This document shows positions 50,579-58,517 of a DNA stretch of 64,000 nucleotides, in pieces; positions within the stretch are counted from its first letter, which is position 1; each line of letters starts with the position of its first letter. Below the pieces are notes generated by a model. It searched no databases. It had not been told where the DNA came from and saw only the letters and a list, made by a program, of their open reading frames with translations. Source of the DNA: Massilia sp. Root335 (GTDB lineage Bacteria; Pseudomonadota; Gammaproteobacteria; Burkholderiales; Burkholderiaceae_D); NCBI RefSeq assembly GCF_001425685.1, contig NZ_LMCY01000048.1:17114-81113 (forward strand). Direction: 5' to 3'. Position numbers and translations under genes: made by a program.

Positions 50579-51140
50579 GCTGTTTTTCTCCAATAGTGTG
50601 TGAGTCAGGCGAGCCATCTGCCGATCCGGACTGAATGCGCCAGCCGGCTTTCGTTGCCGCCGCTTCCGCTGCGCGGGCAAGGCGTTCGACCCAGTCCTGG
50701 TGATAGCGGTACAGCCCGCCGGGATGCCGGTGTCCGAGCAGGTCGAGGAACCAGGGACCTTGTTGCGTCTCCTCCGTCAGCACGTGACACCCTTCGTCCG
50801 TAGAAGTGATGACCCAGCCGTGGTAGGCGCTGGAACCGGTCTCGTCGCCGTCGACCGTCGTAGCCCACGCGAGCCTGTGGTTGGGCACGTACTCGGTCAC
50901 GACGAGGCTCATCGGAAAGCCGACCGTCACGCGGCTGTATTTTGTGCCGAGCGCCAGTTCCTTCTCACCGGTCAGGATCCTGCCCCGATCTTCGGCAGGA
51001 AAGTAGCTCGACCAATTCTCCGCGTCGACGAGCAGCTTCCACACGACGTCGGGCGGCGCTTTCACGTCGATGTCGTTGAGCGCGTAGATGGCGGATGTTT
51101 TCGGATCAAAACGCTCGGGCCAGATGACATGGTCGTACAT
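50568..51140 (-). CDS. SRPBCC-family (polyketide cyclase-like) protein
   Basis: A 190-residue START-like protein: YALNDIDVKAPPDVVWKLLVDAENWSSYFPAEDRGRILTGEKELALGTKYSRVTVGFPMSLVVTEYVPNHRLAWAT is the cyclase/dehydrase fold, with WVITSTDEGCHVLTEETQQGP and a helical end GLYRYHQDWVERLARAAE. About 20 disordered residues follow and overlap the SDR start. Position between an SDR and a divergent LysR regulator suggests a catabolic or detoxifying module. The ligand is unknown. Confidence 0.85.
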   Translation of the reverse strand: MYDHVIWPERFDPKTSAIYALNDIDVKAPPDVVWKLLVDAENWSSYFPAEDRGRILTGEKELALGTKYSRVTVGFPMSLVVTEYVPNHRLAWATTVDGDETGSSAYHGWVITSTDEGCHVLTEETQQGPWFLDLLGHRHPGGLYRYHQDWVERLARAAEAAATKAGWRIQSGSADGSPDSHTIGEKQHED

Positions 51141-51143
51141 CGC

Positions 51144-51212
51144 TCACGCCTCTTTCCTGAACAGGTCTTGAAACATCCCGACGTTGCCGGTGCCGCTGAT
51201 GGAGTAAGTCAT
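51144..51212 (-). pseudogene. Remnant of a Rossmann-fold oxidoreductase
   Basis: A 22-codon gene with its own binding site (AAGGAAG). It starts MTYSISGTGNVG, the opening of a dinucleotide-binding oxidoreductase (GxGNVG, F420-dependent NADP reductase-like), but after the glycine motif it changes to MFQDLFRKEA and stops four bases before the SRPBCC ATG. This looks like an internal deletion that fused the first codons with the last. A short leader peptide is the alternative. Confidence 0.4.
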
Positions 51213-51342
51213 GATGCTTCCTTGAATGACGTTGATGAATTGCGGGGCCTCCGCCATGCGAATGATGGCGGTCGATATGTATTTTGAAAATAGAGTATAT
51301 TTAGATGCAACCCATCTATTTTGGAGATGGAAGGACACGTGA

Positions 51343-52263
51343 ATGCTTGATGGCGTCTCTCTGGACCAGCTCAGGACCTTCATCGCCGCCGTGGATGAGG
51401 GCAGCTTCTCGGCCGCGGCCCGGAAGCTCAACCGCGTTCAATCGGCGGTGAGCGGCTGGGTCGGCGGACTGGAAGACCAGGTCGGCGTCAAGCTGTTTGA
51501 CCGCTCGGGCCGGTTCCCGAAGCTCACGCCGGAGGGTGTGCTGTTGCTCGCGGACGCCCGCAACATCGTGGCAGGGGTGGACACGCTGAAGGCCCGCGCC
51601 AAGCTCATGAATTCAGGCGTCGAGGCTGAACTCTCGGTCGTCGTCGATGTGTTCTTTCCGACCTCCATTGTCAGCGCCGTCGCGAAAGCGTTCGCGCGCC
51701 AGTTTCCATTGACGCCGCTGCGCCTCTTCGTGGAGGGCCTGGGCGCTGCCTATCTGCCCGTCCTGGACGGCCGGTGCAGCCTGGGCATCCTGACGCCGCT
51801 GCCCCAGACGTTTCCTTCACTGGTGAGCGAGCGACTCGGCGACGTGCCGTTGGTTGCGGTCGCTTCAGCATGCCACCCGCTCGCGAGCTTCAGCCAGCGG
51901 ATACCGCGGCGCGAGTTGGCGAAACATGTACAACTTGTGCTCACCGACAGGTCCCCTCTCACTGTCGGCAGGGACTTCGGCGTCGCGTCGCCGTCGACCT
52001 GGCGTCTGGCGGACCTGTCGACCAAATATGCGTTCCTCAAGGACTGCGTCGGTTGGGGAGGCATGCCCTTGCACATGGTCGAGAAAGACATCGCCGAAGG
52101 CACGCTGGTCGTGCTGGATGTGGATGACATGCCGCGCACAGGGTTCATGCTGACGATGTCCGCATTTCACCAGCCTTCGCACCCGCCCGGGCCCGCAGGC
52201 AAATGGTTCGTCGACCATCTGAAGTCCTTGTGGGAGCAGGACGATGTCGTTCGGATGCCGTAG
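51343..52263 (+). CDS. LysR-family transcriptional regulator
   Basis: A 306-residue regulator. The HTH is in SLDQLRTFIAAVDEGSFSAAARKLNRVQSAVSGWVGGLEDQVGVKLFDRSGRFPKLTPEG, followed by a normal effector domain with LGILTPLPQTFP and GWGGMPLHMVEKDIAEGTL. AAGGA is 8 bases before the ATG. The divergent SRPBCC-SDR unit is its likely target. Between them lies an AT-rich promoter region with CCATCT/AGATGG repeats (51312-51330). Confidence 0.9.
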   Translation: MLDGVSLDQLRTFIAAVDEGSFSAAARKLNRVQSAVSGWVGGLEDQVGVKLFDRSGRFPKLTPEGVLLLADARNIVAGVDTLKARAKLMNSGVEAELSVVVDVFFPTSIVSAVAKAFARQFPLTPLRLFVEGLGAAYLPVLDGRCSLGILTPLPQTFPSLVSERLGDVPLVAVASACHPLASFSQRIPRRELAKHVQLVLTDRSPLTVGRDFGVASPSTWRLADLSTKYAFLKDCVGWGGMPLHMVEKDIAEGTLVVLDVDDMPRTGFMLTMSAFHQPSHPPGPAGKWFVDHLKSLWEQDDVVRMP

Positions 52264-52345
52264 GCGGGCAGTCCCGTCGTGCTGGGTGACCGCATCGGGC
52301 GCGTAGCCGACACGCCGATGAACACGTGCGATGAAGGAGAAACCG

Positions 52346-52849
52346 ATGACAAGTCCCCGCGCCAGCAATGATGCCAACGCGCCGTTCACGAAAATCGATG
52401 GTGTCTTTTATCGCGCCGTCGATCCGGCCTACCGGGACGGCGCGCTGTCCGGTTCCAGGTATCCCGGCCGCTACTCCAGCGCGGTGCAGCCCACGCTCTA
52501 CCTGAGCGCATCGCGCGACGGGGTGGCGGCTGCAATGGAGGCGCACAGGGACAACCGTAGCGGCCACCTGGAGATCGTCAGCATGCACGTCGCGGCCGAC
52601 CGGATTTGCGATCTGCGCAATGCGTCGGCGCTGGCGGCCATGGGAATCAGACTCGAGGATGCCGTCGCACCCTGGCAAGAGGTCGTTGCGGCGGGGGGCA
52701 CCCCGAGGTCATGGTCGGTGCGCGACCGTCTGGAGGCACTTGGCGCACAAGGGCTGGTCGATCCCTCCAGAAAGGCACCGGGCCTGTGGCACCTGGTTCT
52801 GTTTTCCTGGAACCGGGACGACTCTCCCACGGTCCATGTGATTGGCTGA
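52346..52849 (+). CDS. RES-domain protein (solitary)
   Basis: A 167-residue protein with the RES fold of NAD+-degrading toxins: VFYRAVDPAYRDGALSGSRYPGRYSSAVQPTLYLSASRDGVAAAMEAH holds the conserved R, the G-R-Y/W stretch, the LY and the E. The C-terminal half, with RDRLEALGAQGLVDPSRKAPGLWHLVLFSWN, is the usual last segment. AAGGAG precedes ATG 52346. RES toxins normally sit beside a Xre/MbcA-type antitoxin (DUF2384); no such gene is present here on either side, so it may be an orphan or have another role. Confidence 0.7.
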   Translation: MTSPRASNDANAPFTKIDGVFYRAVDPAYRDGALSGSRYPGRYSSAVQPTLYLSASRDGVAAAMEAHRDNRSGHLEIVSMHVAADRICDLRNASALAAMGIRLEDAVAPWQEVVAAGGTPRSWSVRDRLEALGAQGLVDPSRKAPGLWHLVLFSWNRDDSPTVHVIG

Positions 52850-52955
52850 TGTCGCCACGCCTTGTATGTCGCGCAGAAATTGACGGGCCTGTGCTATGGT
52901 CCAGTTCATCGACGGACCGGGCAGCCGGTCCGGCCGGCAACCGAGGAGAACAGCC

Positions 52956-53390
52956 ATGCAACGAGCACTGATGAGCGCGGCCATGGTCGTGGCCGTTGCG
53001 TTGACATCGACCGCCGCCCTGGCGGCACCCACCCCGCACCAGCAGAACGGCATCACCTACATCAACGGCGGCATCGGCGAGGAAGAACAGGACGCGATGA
53101 AAGCCCAGCGCGCCGACTACAACCTGCTGCTGACCTTCGCGACGCAGCAGAGCGGCGCCTACCGGTCCGACGTCCAGCTCGACATCCTGGACACCAAGGG
53201 CACGAACCTGCTGAGCGTGGCGAGTACCGGTCCGATGTTCTTCGCCAAGCTCCCGCCGGGCACCTACCACATCAGCGCGGCGGCCGAGGGCAAGACGTTC
53301 AAGCGCACCGTCAAGGTCGGCAACGCGCCCAGGGAAATGATCCTGCACTGGGAGAACGACAATCCGGACGATCCGGGACCGCAGGACTGA
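52956..53390 (+). CDS. Exported small protein with carboxypeptidase-regulatory-like fold
   Basis: A 144-residue protein with a clear signal peptide (MQRALMSAAMVVAVALTSTAALAAP) and a GAGGAG site. The mature part is beta-rich (SDVQLDILDTKGTNLLSVASTGPMFFAKLPPGTYHISAAAEGKTFKRTVKVG), typical of a CarboxypepD_reg/transthyretin-like domain. About 10 acidic residues end it (DNPDDPGPQD). It is secreted or periplasmic; the partner is unknown. It is convergent with the MocR gene. Confidence 0.7.
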   Translation: MQRALMSAAMVVAVALTSTAALAAPTPHQQNGITYINGGIGEEEQDAMKAQRADYNLLLTFATQQSGAYRSDVQLDILDTKGTNLLSVASTGPMFFAKLPPGTYHISAAAEGKTFKRTVKVGNAPREMILHWENDNPDDPGPQD

Positions 53391-53394
53391 GAAC

Positions 53395-54852
53395 CTACCG
53401 GATCGCGCCCGCCAGCCGCAGCACGAGTTCATCCATCCGCTCGGCCGGCACCTGGGCATAGCCGAGCAGCAGCCCGTTGCACGGCGGCCCGCCCGGCAGC
53501 GCATGGGTCGACAACGCATTCACCACGATGCCCTGTTCCCGCGCGCGGCGCACGATCTCCACGTCCGCCGGCCCCCCGGCGGGCAGGCGCAAGGCCAGGT
53601 GCATGCCGGCCGACGCGCCCTCCACGACGGCGCGATCGCCCAGGTGCCGGTCCAGCGCCTCGACCAGCGCGTCGCGCCGCTGGCGGTACAGGCGGCGCAT
53701 GCGGCGCAGGTGCAGCGCGAACTCGCCGCTGCGCAGGAATCCGGCCAGCGCCAGCTGCTCCGCCGTGCGCCCCGCGGCCGACGACTGCGCGCGCATGGCC
53801 GCCAGCGGCAACGCCAGGCTGGCCGGCACGACGAGGAAACCGATCCTCAGCGCCGGGAACATCGTCTTGCTGAACGTGCCGCAGTACAGCACGGGCGCAT
53901 CCGGCACCAGGCCCTGCATGGCCGCCAGCGGCGGGCCCTCGTGGCGGAATTCGCTGTCGTAGTCGTCCTCGACGATCAGCGCGCCGGCGGCACGCGCCCC
54001 GGCGATCAGGGCCATGCGCCGCGCCGGCGACATCACCACGCCGGCCGGATACTGGTGCGACGGCGTCGTGTAGATCAGCCGGGGGCGGCGCCGGGTCCAA
54101 TCCGGCGCGGTGGGCGCCATGCCTTCGGCGTCGACGGCGATGCCCTCGACGACGAGACCCGCGCCGCGGAACGCGGCCAGCGCGCCGCCGTAGCCAGGGT
54201 GCTCGATCCAGGCCGTGTCGCCCGCGTCGGCGCAGGCGTGCGCGCACAGGTCGAGGCTCGATTGCGTGCCGTCCGTGATGAACACCTGGCCCGCCTCGCA
54301 CACGACGCCGCGCGAGGCGCGCAGGTAGTCCGCGATCGCGGTGCGCAGCGCGGGCTCGCCGGCCGGGTCGCCGTAGTTCAGCTGCGCCGCCGACAGGCCG
54401 CGCCAGGCGCGGTCCAGCAGGCGGCGCCACTGCGCGAGTGGAAAGGCGCGCAGGTCCGGCACGCCGGGCGTGAACGGCAGCCCGTCGCCGGGACTGCCGT
54501 GCACGGCCCGCAGGTTCCGGGCACGGCGCGCGAGGCCCGCCTGCGGCACGTCGGCGGCACGGCGCCGCGGCGCGGGCGCGATGCCTGCGACCACCGTCCC
54601 GCGCCGGTCCGGGATCACGAACCCTTCGCAGGCCAGCTGCTCGTACGCATACAGCACCGTGTTGCGGGCGATGCCCAGTTCCTGCGCCAGCGCGCGCGTG
54701 GCCAGCAGGCGCGTGCCGGCCGCCAGCGTGCCGTCGCGGATGGCCGTGCGCAGGCATTCGTGCAGCAGGCGCTGGCGCGGCCAGGGGTGGCCAGGCAAGC
54801 CATGGCGGGCGTGGTCGCGGGCGAAGGCGTCCAGCAGCAGCGCGTAATCCAT
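53395..54852 (-). CDS. MocR/PdxR-like regulator (GntR head, aminotransferase body)
   Basis: A 485-residue chimeric regulator. The N-terminal winged helix has LHECLRTAIRDGTLAAGTRLLATRALAQELGIARNTVLYAYEQLACEGFVIPDRRGTVVAG. The rest is a type I aminotransferase fold with PLP lysine in GTFSKTMFPALRIGFL and VEDDYDSEFRHEG. Proteins like this sense PLP or an amino compound. It is divergent from a PNP-oxidase-like gene with direct repeats in the promoter between, as in PdxR systems. Confidence 0.9.
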   Translation of the reverse strand: MDYALLLDAFARDHARHGLPGHPWPRQRLLHECLRTAIRDGTLAAGTRLLATRALAQELGIARNTVLYAYEQLACEGFVIPDRRGTVVAGIAPAPRRRAADVPQAGLARRARNLRAVHGSPGDGLPFTPGVPDLRAFPLAQWRRLLDRAWRGLSAAQLNYGDPAGEPALRTAIADYLRASRGVVCEAGQVFITDGTQSSLDLCAHACADAGDTAWIEHPGYGGALAAFRGAGLVVEGIAVDAEGMAPTAPDWTRRRPRLIYTTPSHQYPAGVVMSPARRMALIAGARAAGALIVEDDYDSEFRHEGPPLAAMQGLVPDAPVLYCGTFSKTMFPALRIGFLVVPASLALPLAAMRAQSSAAGRTAEQLALAGFLRSGEFALHLRRMRRLYRQRRDALVEALDRHLGDRAVVEGASAGMHLALRLPAGGPADVEIVRRAREQGIVVNALSTHALPGGPPCNGLLLGYAQVPAERMDELVLRLAGAIR

Positions 54853-54854
54853 CG

Positions 54855-54914
54855 TGGCTCCATGAAATCGTGCGGCCCTGGACCTGTTCCTGGAGCCATC
54901 CCGGCCATTATAGT
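54855..54914. promoter_or_regulatory. Candidate MocR operator and promoter of the PNPOx-like gene
   Basis: TGGCTCCA (54855-54862) and its complement TGGAGCCA (54891-54898) form an inverted repeat; CCTGGA repeats directly at 54877 and 54889. TATAGT at 54909-54914 is a good -10 box for the gene at 54942, and the repeats end near the -35 position, as expected for an activator. Confidence 0.45.
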
Positions 54915-54941
54915 GCGGCTTCCACCCCTACTTTCGAGGCC

Positions 54942-55580
54942 ATGAACACTGCTCCTTCCCTCCGCACCCAGGTCAAGCGCGGCGCGCCCAAGGCGTCCTA
55001 CGATCCCGCCCTGCTGCACGCCATCGTCGATGCCGCCTACATCTGCCAGATCGCCTTCGCCGACGCGCACGGCGTGCACTGCATCCCCACCGCCTGCTGG
55101 CGCAGCGGCGACCATCTGTACATCCACGGGTCGAACGGCAGCCGCATGCTGCAGCGCCTGACGGAGCAGGATTGCTGCGTGACGATCACGCACCTGGACG
55201 GCCTCGTGCTGGCACGTTCCGCCTTCAGCCACACGATGAACTACCGCAGCGCGATGGTCTATGGCCGCTTCGAGGTCGTCGGCGAGGCCGCCAAGCGGCA
55301 GGCACTGGAAGATTTCATGGAGCACCTGGTGCCGGGCCGCCAGGCCCTGGTGCGCTCCGGGAACGACAAGGAGTACGCCGCCACGACCGCGCTGCGCATT
55401 TCCCTCGCCGAGGCGGTGTGCAAGGTCCGCAGCGGCCCGCCGTCCGACGACGAGGAAGACATGGGCATCGCCACCTGGGCCGGCGTGCTGCCTCTCGCGC
55501 AGGTACGCGGGACGCCCGTGCCGGACCCGCAGTGCGCGCTGCCGGCACCGGACCACGTGCGCGACTGGGTTACTTCTTGA
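54942..55580 (+). CDS. Pyridoxamine 5'-phosphate oxidase-like FMN-binding protein
   Basis: A 212-residue split-barrel flavoprotein. APKASYDPALLHAIVDAAYICQIAFADAHGVHCIPTACWRSGDHLYIHGSNGSRMLQRL is the NimA-like opening, and SAMVYGRFEVVGE with VRSGNDKEYAATTALRISLAEAVCKVRSGPPSDDEEDM follows. The family binds FMN but is usually not true PdxH. The divergent MocR gene suggests regulation by an aminotransferase-fold sensor. GAGG stands just 3 bases before the ATG, which is tight. Confidence 0.85.
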   Translation: MNTAPSLRTQVKRGAPKASYDPALLHAIVDAAYICQIAFADAHGVHCIPTACWRSGDHLYIHGSNGSRMLQRLTEQDCCVTITHLDGLVLARSAFSHTMNYRSAMVYGRFEVVGEAAKRQALEDFMEHLVPGRQALVRSGNDKEYAATTALRISLAEAVCKVRSGPPSDDEEDMGIATWAGVLPLAQVRGTPVPDPQCALPAPDHVRDWVTS

Positions 55581-56340
55581 CGATCTTTTCCAGCGTCTGC
55601 TCGACGTAATCGCGGTCGTTGTCGGTGAAGCGCAGCTTGACGGGATACCACTCGTGGCCCGGCGCCAGCCAGATGTCGAGGGTCTGGTCCTTGGAGCCGG
55701 GCGGCGGCGCGCGCATCACGTGGACGGCATCCACTTCACCGAGCGACGCGCCGGCCTGGACCTTTTCACGGCCGACGACGCGGAAGGTCCACGGGTCGGC
55801 GTCGTGCGGACCGATGACGAAGAACTGCCATTCCGAACCCGGCCTGAACTTGTCCTTCGCGGCGCGCGCGATCGCCACCAGTTGCCACGAGACCGACACG
55901 CGATCCTGCTCGCCGCCCTTGATCGGGTAGGTCTTGTCGCCGTCGCTGAAGGTGATGGTCTTGTCGCCGCGGTCGAAGGTGGCCGTCGTCGGGTCCTTGC
56001 GGAAGCGCTTGTCGTAGTACTCGGTCGGCGCGAGGCCCCAGTTGTCGACGACGCCCGTGCTGCGGTTTTCCGTCAGCTTGCCCAGCAGCGCCACGCGCGA
56101 CTCGGCGTTGACCGAATACTTGCCGTCGTTCGCGCGCCAGGTGAGCGTCGCCTCGCCGTTCAGGTTGAAGCCGCGCTGGCGCGCGCCGATGGAATAGCTC
56201 AGGTCGGCCGACGGGGGCAGGTCGAACGGGCGCTTGACGGCCGGGTGCTCCTCCGCCGCGCCGGCCACGCCGCCCGCCGTCGCCAGCGAGACCGTTACCG
56301 CGACGATGCCCGCGCCTGCCAGTTTCAATACATTCTTCAT
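55570..56340 (-). CDS. Exported DUF3108-domain protein
   Basis: A 256-residue protein with a signal peptide (residues 1-28) and a DUF3108 beta-barrel-like domain: LPPSADLSYSIGARQRGFNLNGEATLTWRANDGKYSVNAESRV, LAPTEYYDKRFRKDPTTATFDRGDKTITFSDGDKTYPI and DIWLAPGHEWYPVKLRFTDNDRDYVEQTL. It is the downstream partner of the next gene, a paralogue, with one base between them. The last 11 bases overlap the end of the PNPOx-like gene on the other strand. Function unknown. Confidence 0.85.
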   Translation of the reverse strand: MKNVLKLAGAGIVAVTVSLATAGGVAGAAEEHPAVKRPFDLPPSADLSYSIGARQRGFNLNGEATLTWRANDGKYSVNAESRVALLGKLTENRSTGVVDNWGLAPTEYYDKRFRKDPTTATFDRGDKTITFSDGDKTYPIKGGEQDRVSVSWQLVAIARAAKDKFRPGSEWQFFVIGPHDADPWTFRVVGREKVQAGASLGEVDAVHVMRAPPPGSKDQTLDIWLAPGHEWYPVKLRFTDNDRDYVEQTLEKIVKK

Positions 56341-56341
56341 A

Positions 56342-57544
56342 TCAGCTTCCTGCTTGTTTGATCACGATATTGTGCACGGTCTGGGTCGTCACAGCCCCGC
56401 TCGCCTCGGTGTTGCGGATCTGTACCGGATACCAGCCATAGCCCGGCGCCAGCCACAATTCCAGGCGCGAATTGTACGAGCCGGGCTTGGGTGGCCGCAC
56501 GAGATGCCACGTGGCGATGCGGCCCAGCGGCGTGTCGATCTGTTCCTGGCCGGCCACCGTAAACGTAAAAACGCTGGCGTCGCGGTCTTCGCCGACAAGG
56601 ATGTCGATATTTCCCGACAATTGTTTCGGATCGCCGCGCGCGATGGCCGCCAGTTGCAGCGGCACGCTGGCCTTGTCTTGCGCGCCCGGCACCAGCGGGT
56701 ACTTCGCGGCCGATGCCGAAAACGTCAGCGTGCCGTCCGGGCGATTGAAATGCGTCGCCGTCATGGCGCGCCCGCGCCGCTTCTCCGTCATCAGGGTGGG
56801 GACGAATCCTTCGTCGCCCACCGTGCCCTCGCTGGTGAGGGTGAGCAGGTTCACGTGCGCGAACATGATGCGGATGCCCGCCTCGACCTGGACGCGATAA
56901 CCGGACGACGTCACCCGCCACGACAGCAATGCGTCGCCGCTCCACTTCGTGCCGTTCGCGTCGGTGCGCGCGACGTCGAGCGTGATGTCGGCCGACGGCG
57001 GCATGTCGACCTTGTAGCGGCGCGCTTCCGGCGCGGCCGGCGGCTTCGGTACCGCGTCCGCCCGGGCCTGCGCCCCCGTGCCCTGGGGTGCCGCCTGCCG
57101 CGATTGTACGGTGCCCGCACCGGCGGCGGCGCCGTCCTGGCCCGTTTGCCGTCCCGCGGCGTCCGTGGCCGCGATTCCGTCGGGTTGCGGCGTCAATGCG
57201 GGCGGCGCGCTGGCCGCGGTGCCGTCGGGTATCCCTTGCGCCGGCGCGGCGGCTTCCGGGCCGGGCGGCGGCGGCATGGGGATCACGGGCTCCGGCACCA
57301 CCTCGGGCACGGGCGGTGGATCGAGCGCGGGCTGCGGCGGCGGCACGGGCGGCAGCGGACGGGGCCGCGGCGCCTCGACCAGCTCGGCCGTCAGCGGCGC
57401 GCGCGCCATGCGCGCGGAACGGTCGGGCACGCGGCCCAACTGGCCGGCGAACCAGACGAATACGAGCACGTGCAGCAGGATCGTGAGCACGCCCAACGCC
57501 AGTTGCCGGCGGCGGCCGTGGTTCTTGGCGTATGCGGTACTCAT
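56342..57544 (-). CDS. DUF3108 protein with TonB-like membrane anchor and Pro-rich linker
   Basis: A 400-residue protein, unlike its neighbour anchored in the inner membrane: residues about 13-35 form a helix after a basic start (AYAKNHGRRRQ), then about 140 residues rich in proline and alanine (PRPLPPVPPPQPALDPPPVP). The DUF3108 domain occupies the last 220 residues (MPPSADITLDVARTDANGTKWSGDALLSWRV... LELWLAPGYGWYPVQIRNTEASGAVTTQTVH). The domain architecture resembles TonB-type energising proteins that cross the periplasm. It is first of a two-gene unit. Function unknown. Confidence 0.8.
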   Translation of the reverse strand: MSTAYAKNHGRRRQLALGVLTILLHVLVFVWFAGQLGRVPDRSARMARAPLTAELVEAPRPRPLPPVPPPQPALDPPPVPEVVPEPVIPMPPPPGPEAAAPAQGIPDGTAASAPPALTPQPDGIAATDAAGRQTGQDGAAAGAGTVQSRQAAPQGTGAQARADAVPKPPAAPEARRYKVDMPPSADITLDVARTDANGTKWSGDALLSWRVTSSGYRVQVEAGIRIMFAHVNLLTLTSEGTVGDEGFVPTLMTEKRRGRAMTATHFNRPDGTLTFSASAAKYPLVPGAQDKASVPLQLAAIARGDPKQLSGNIDILVGEDRDASVFTFTVAGQEQIDTPLGRIATWHLVRPPKPGSYNSRLELWLAPGYGWYPVQIRNTEASGAVTTQTVHNIVIKQAGS

Positions 57545-57654
57545 CCGCGTAGTGTAGCCGGTCCGCCCGGCGCACGCGTGCCCGCCCCTGCATCCGCATC
57601 TATATCCGCTCTTATTTATCTGTTACGCTAGCGGCGACCAATTAGGAGACCACC

Positions 57655-58422
57655 ATGCTGAAACCCTCCGCCCCCATGCCCGGCATGACGGACACCCTGG
57701 ACTTCGTCAAGAACCTGTGGGGATCGATGCATATCCCCGGCGCCGGCCTGCCCGGCATGCCGGGCATGGCCACGCCCCCGATGTCGACCGACGACCTGGA
57801 CAAGCGCATCGCCGACCTCAAGGCGGTCGAGTCCTGGCTGAACCTGAACCTCACGATGCTGCGCGGGACCATCCAGGCCCTGGAGGTGCAGCGCGGCACG
57901 CTGGCGACCCTGAAGTCGATGGGCGCCTCGATGGCCGAGGCGATGCGCCAGTCCGGCGTCAGCGCGGACAAGATGGCGGCCACACCGTTCGCGTCCTTCT
58001 TCGGCGCCCCCGGCCAGGGCGGTGGCGGCGCGAAGGCGGCACCCGCCGCGGGCGCCGCGAAACCGGTTGCGCCGGCACCGGCCGCGCCGGGCGCGGGCAA
58101 CGCGAGCGGCACGGGCGGCGGCACGGCACAGCCGGGCACGGCAGCACCGCAAGGGGCCGCCGCGCCGGATGCGCAGAACAACCCGGCGGCGATGGCGATG
58201 CCTGCCGCCGTCGCCTGGTGGAACATGCTGCAAGAGCAATTTACGCAAGCGGTCGCCAGTGCGATGACGCCGGCTGCGGCTTCGGCGGCCGCGCCCGCCG
58301 CCGAGAGACCGAAAACGGATGCGCCCAAGGAAGTGCCGCAGGCGGGACCGGCGGCACCGAACAGCGCCAACGGCGCGAACGGCAAGACGCGCGCGAGCCG
58401 TCCCAAGGCCGACAAAACCTGA
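57655..58422 (+). CDS. phaM: PHA granule multifunctional regulatory protein PhaM
   Basis: A 255-residue protein. The N-terminal helical part is the PhaM family sequence: MTDTLDFVKNLWGSMHIPG, TDDLDKRIADLKAVESWLNLNLTMLRGTIQALEVQRGTLATLKSMGASMAEA. The middle is Ala/Pro/Gly-rich, and the tail is basic with lysine and arginine (GKTRASRPKADKT). In Ralstonia eutropha PhaM activates PHA synthase PhaC1, links granules to the nucleoid through its basic tail and takes part in their distribution. AGGAGAC precedes the ATG. No phaC gene is in the window. Confidence 0.92.
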   Translation: MLKPSAPMPGMTDTLDFVKNLWGSMHIPGAGLPGMPGMATPPMSTDDLDKRIADLKAVESWLNLNLTMLRGTIQALEVQRGTLATLKSMGASMAEAMRQSGVSADKMAATPFASFFGAPGQGGGGAKAAPAAGAAKPVAPAPAAPGAGNASGTGGGTAQPGTAAPQGAAAPDAQNNPAAMAMPAAVAWWNMLQEQFTQAVASAMTPAAASAAAPAAERPKTDAPKEVPQAGPAAPNSANGANGKTRASRPKADKT

Positions 58423-58517
58423 CGCCGGCAACCCCGGTTCGCCCATGCCGCCCGGCGGGTCGCCTGGCGGCACGCTGAACACGGCCGCGTGCGGCACGTC
58501 GGGCAGGCGCGATACGG

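Noticed and set aside
51213..51431. Longer version of the minus-strand frame that contains the 22-codon relic
   Set aside because: It would overlap the first 89 bases of the LysR gene, and only the last 22 codons have a binding site and a recognisable motif.
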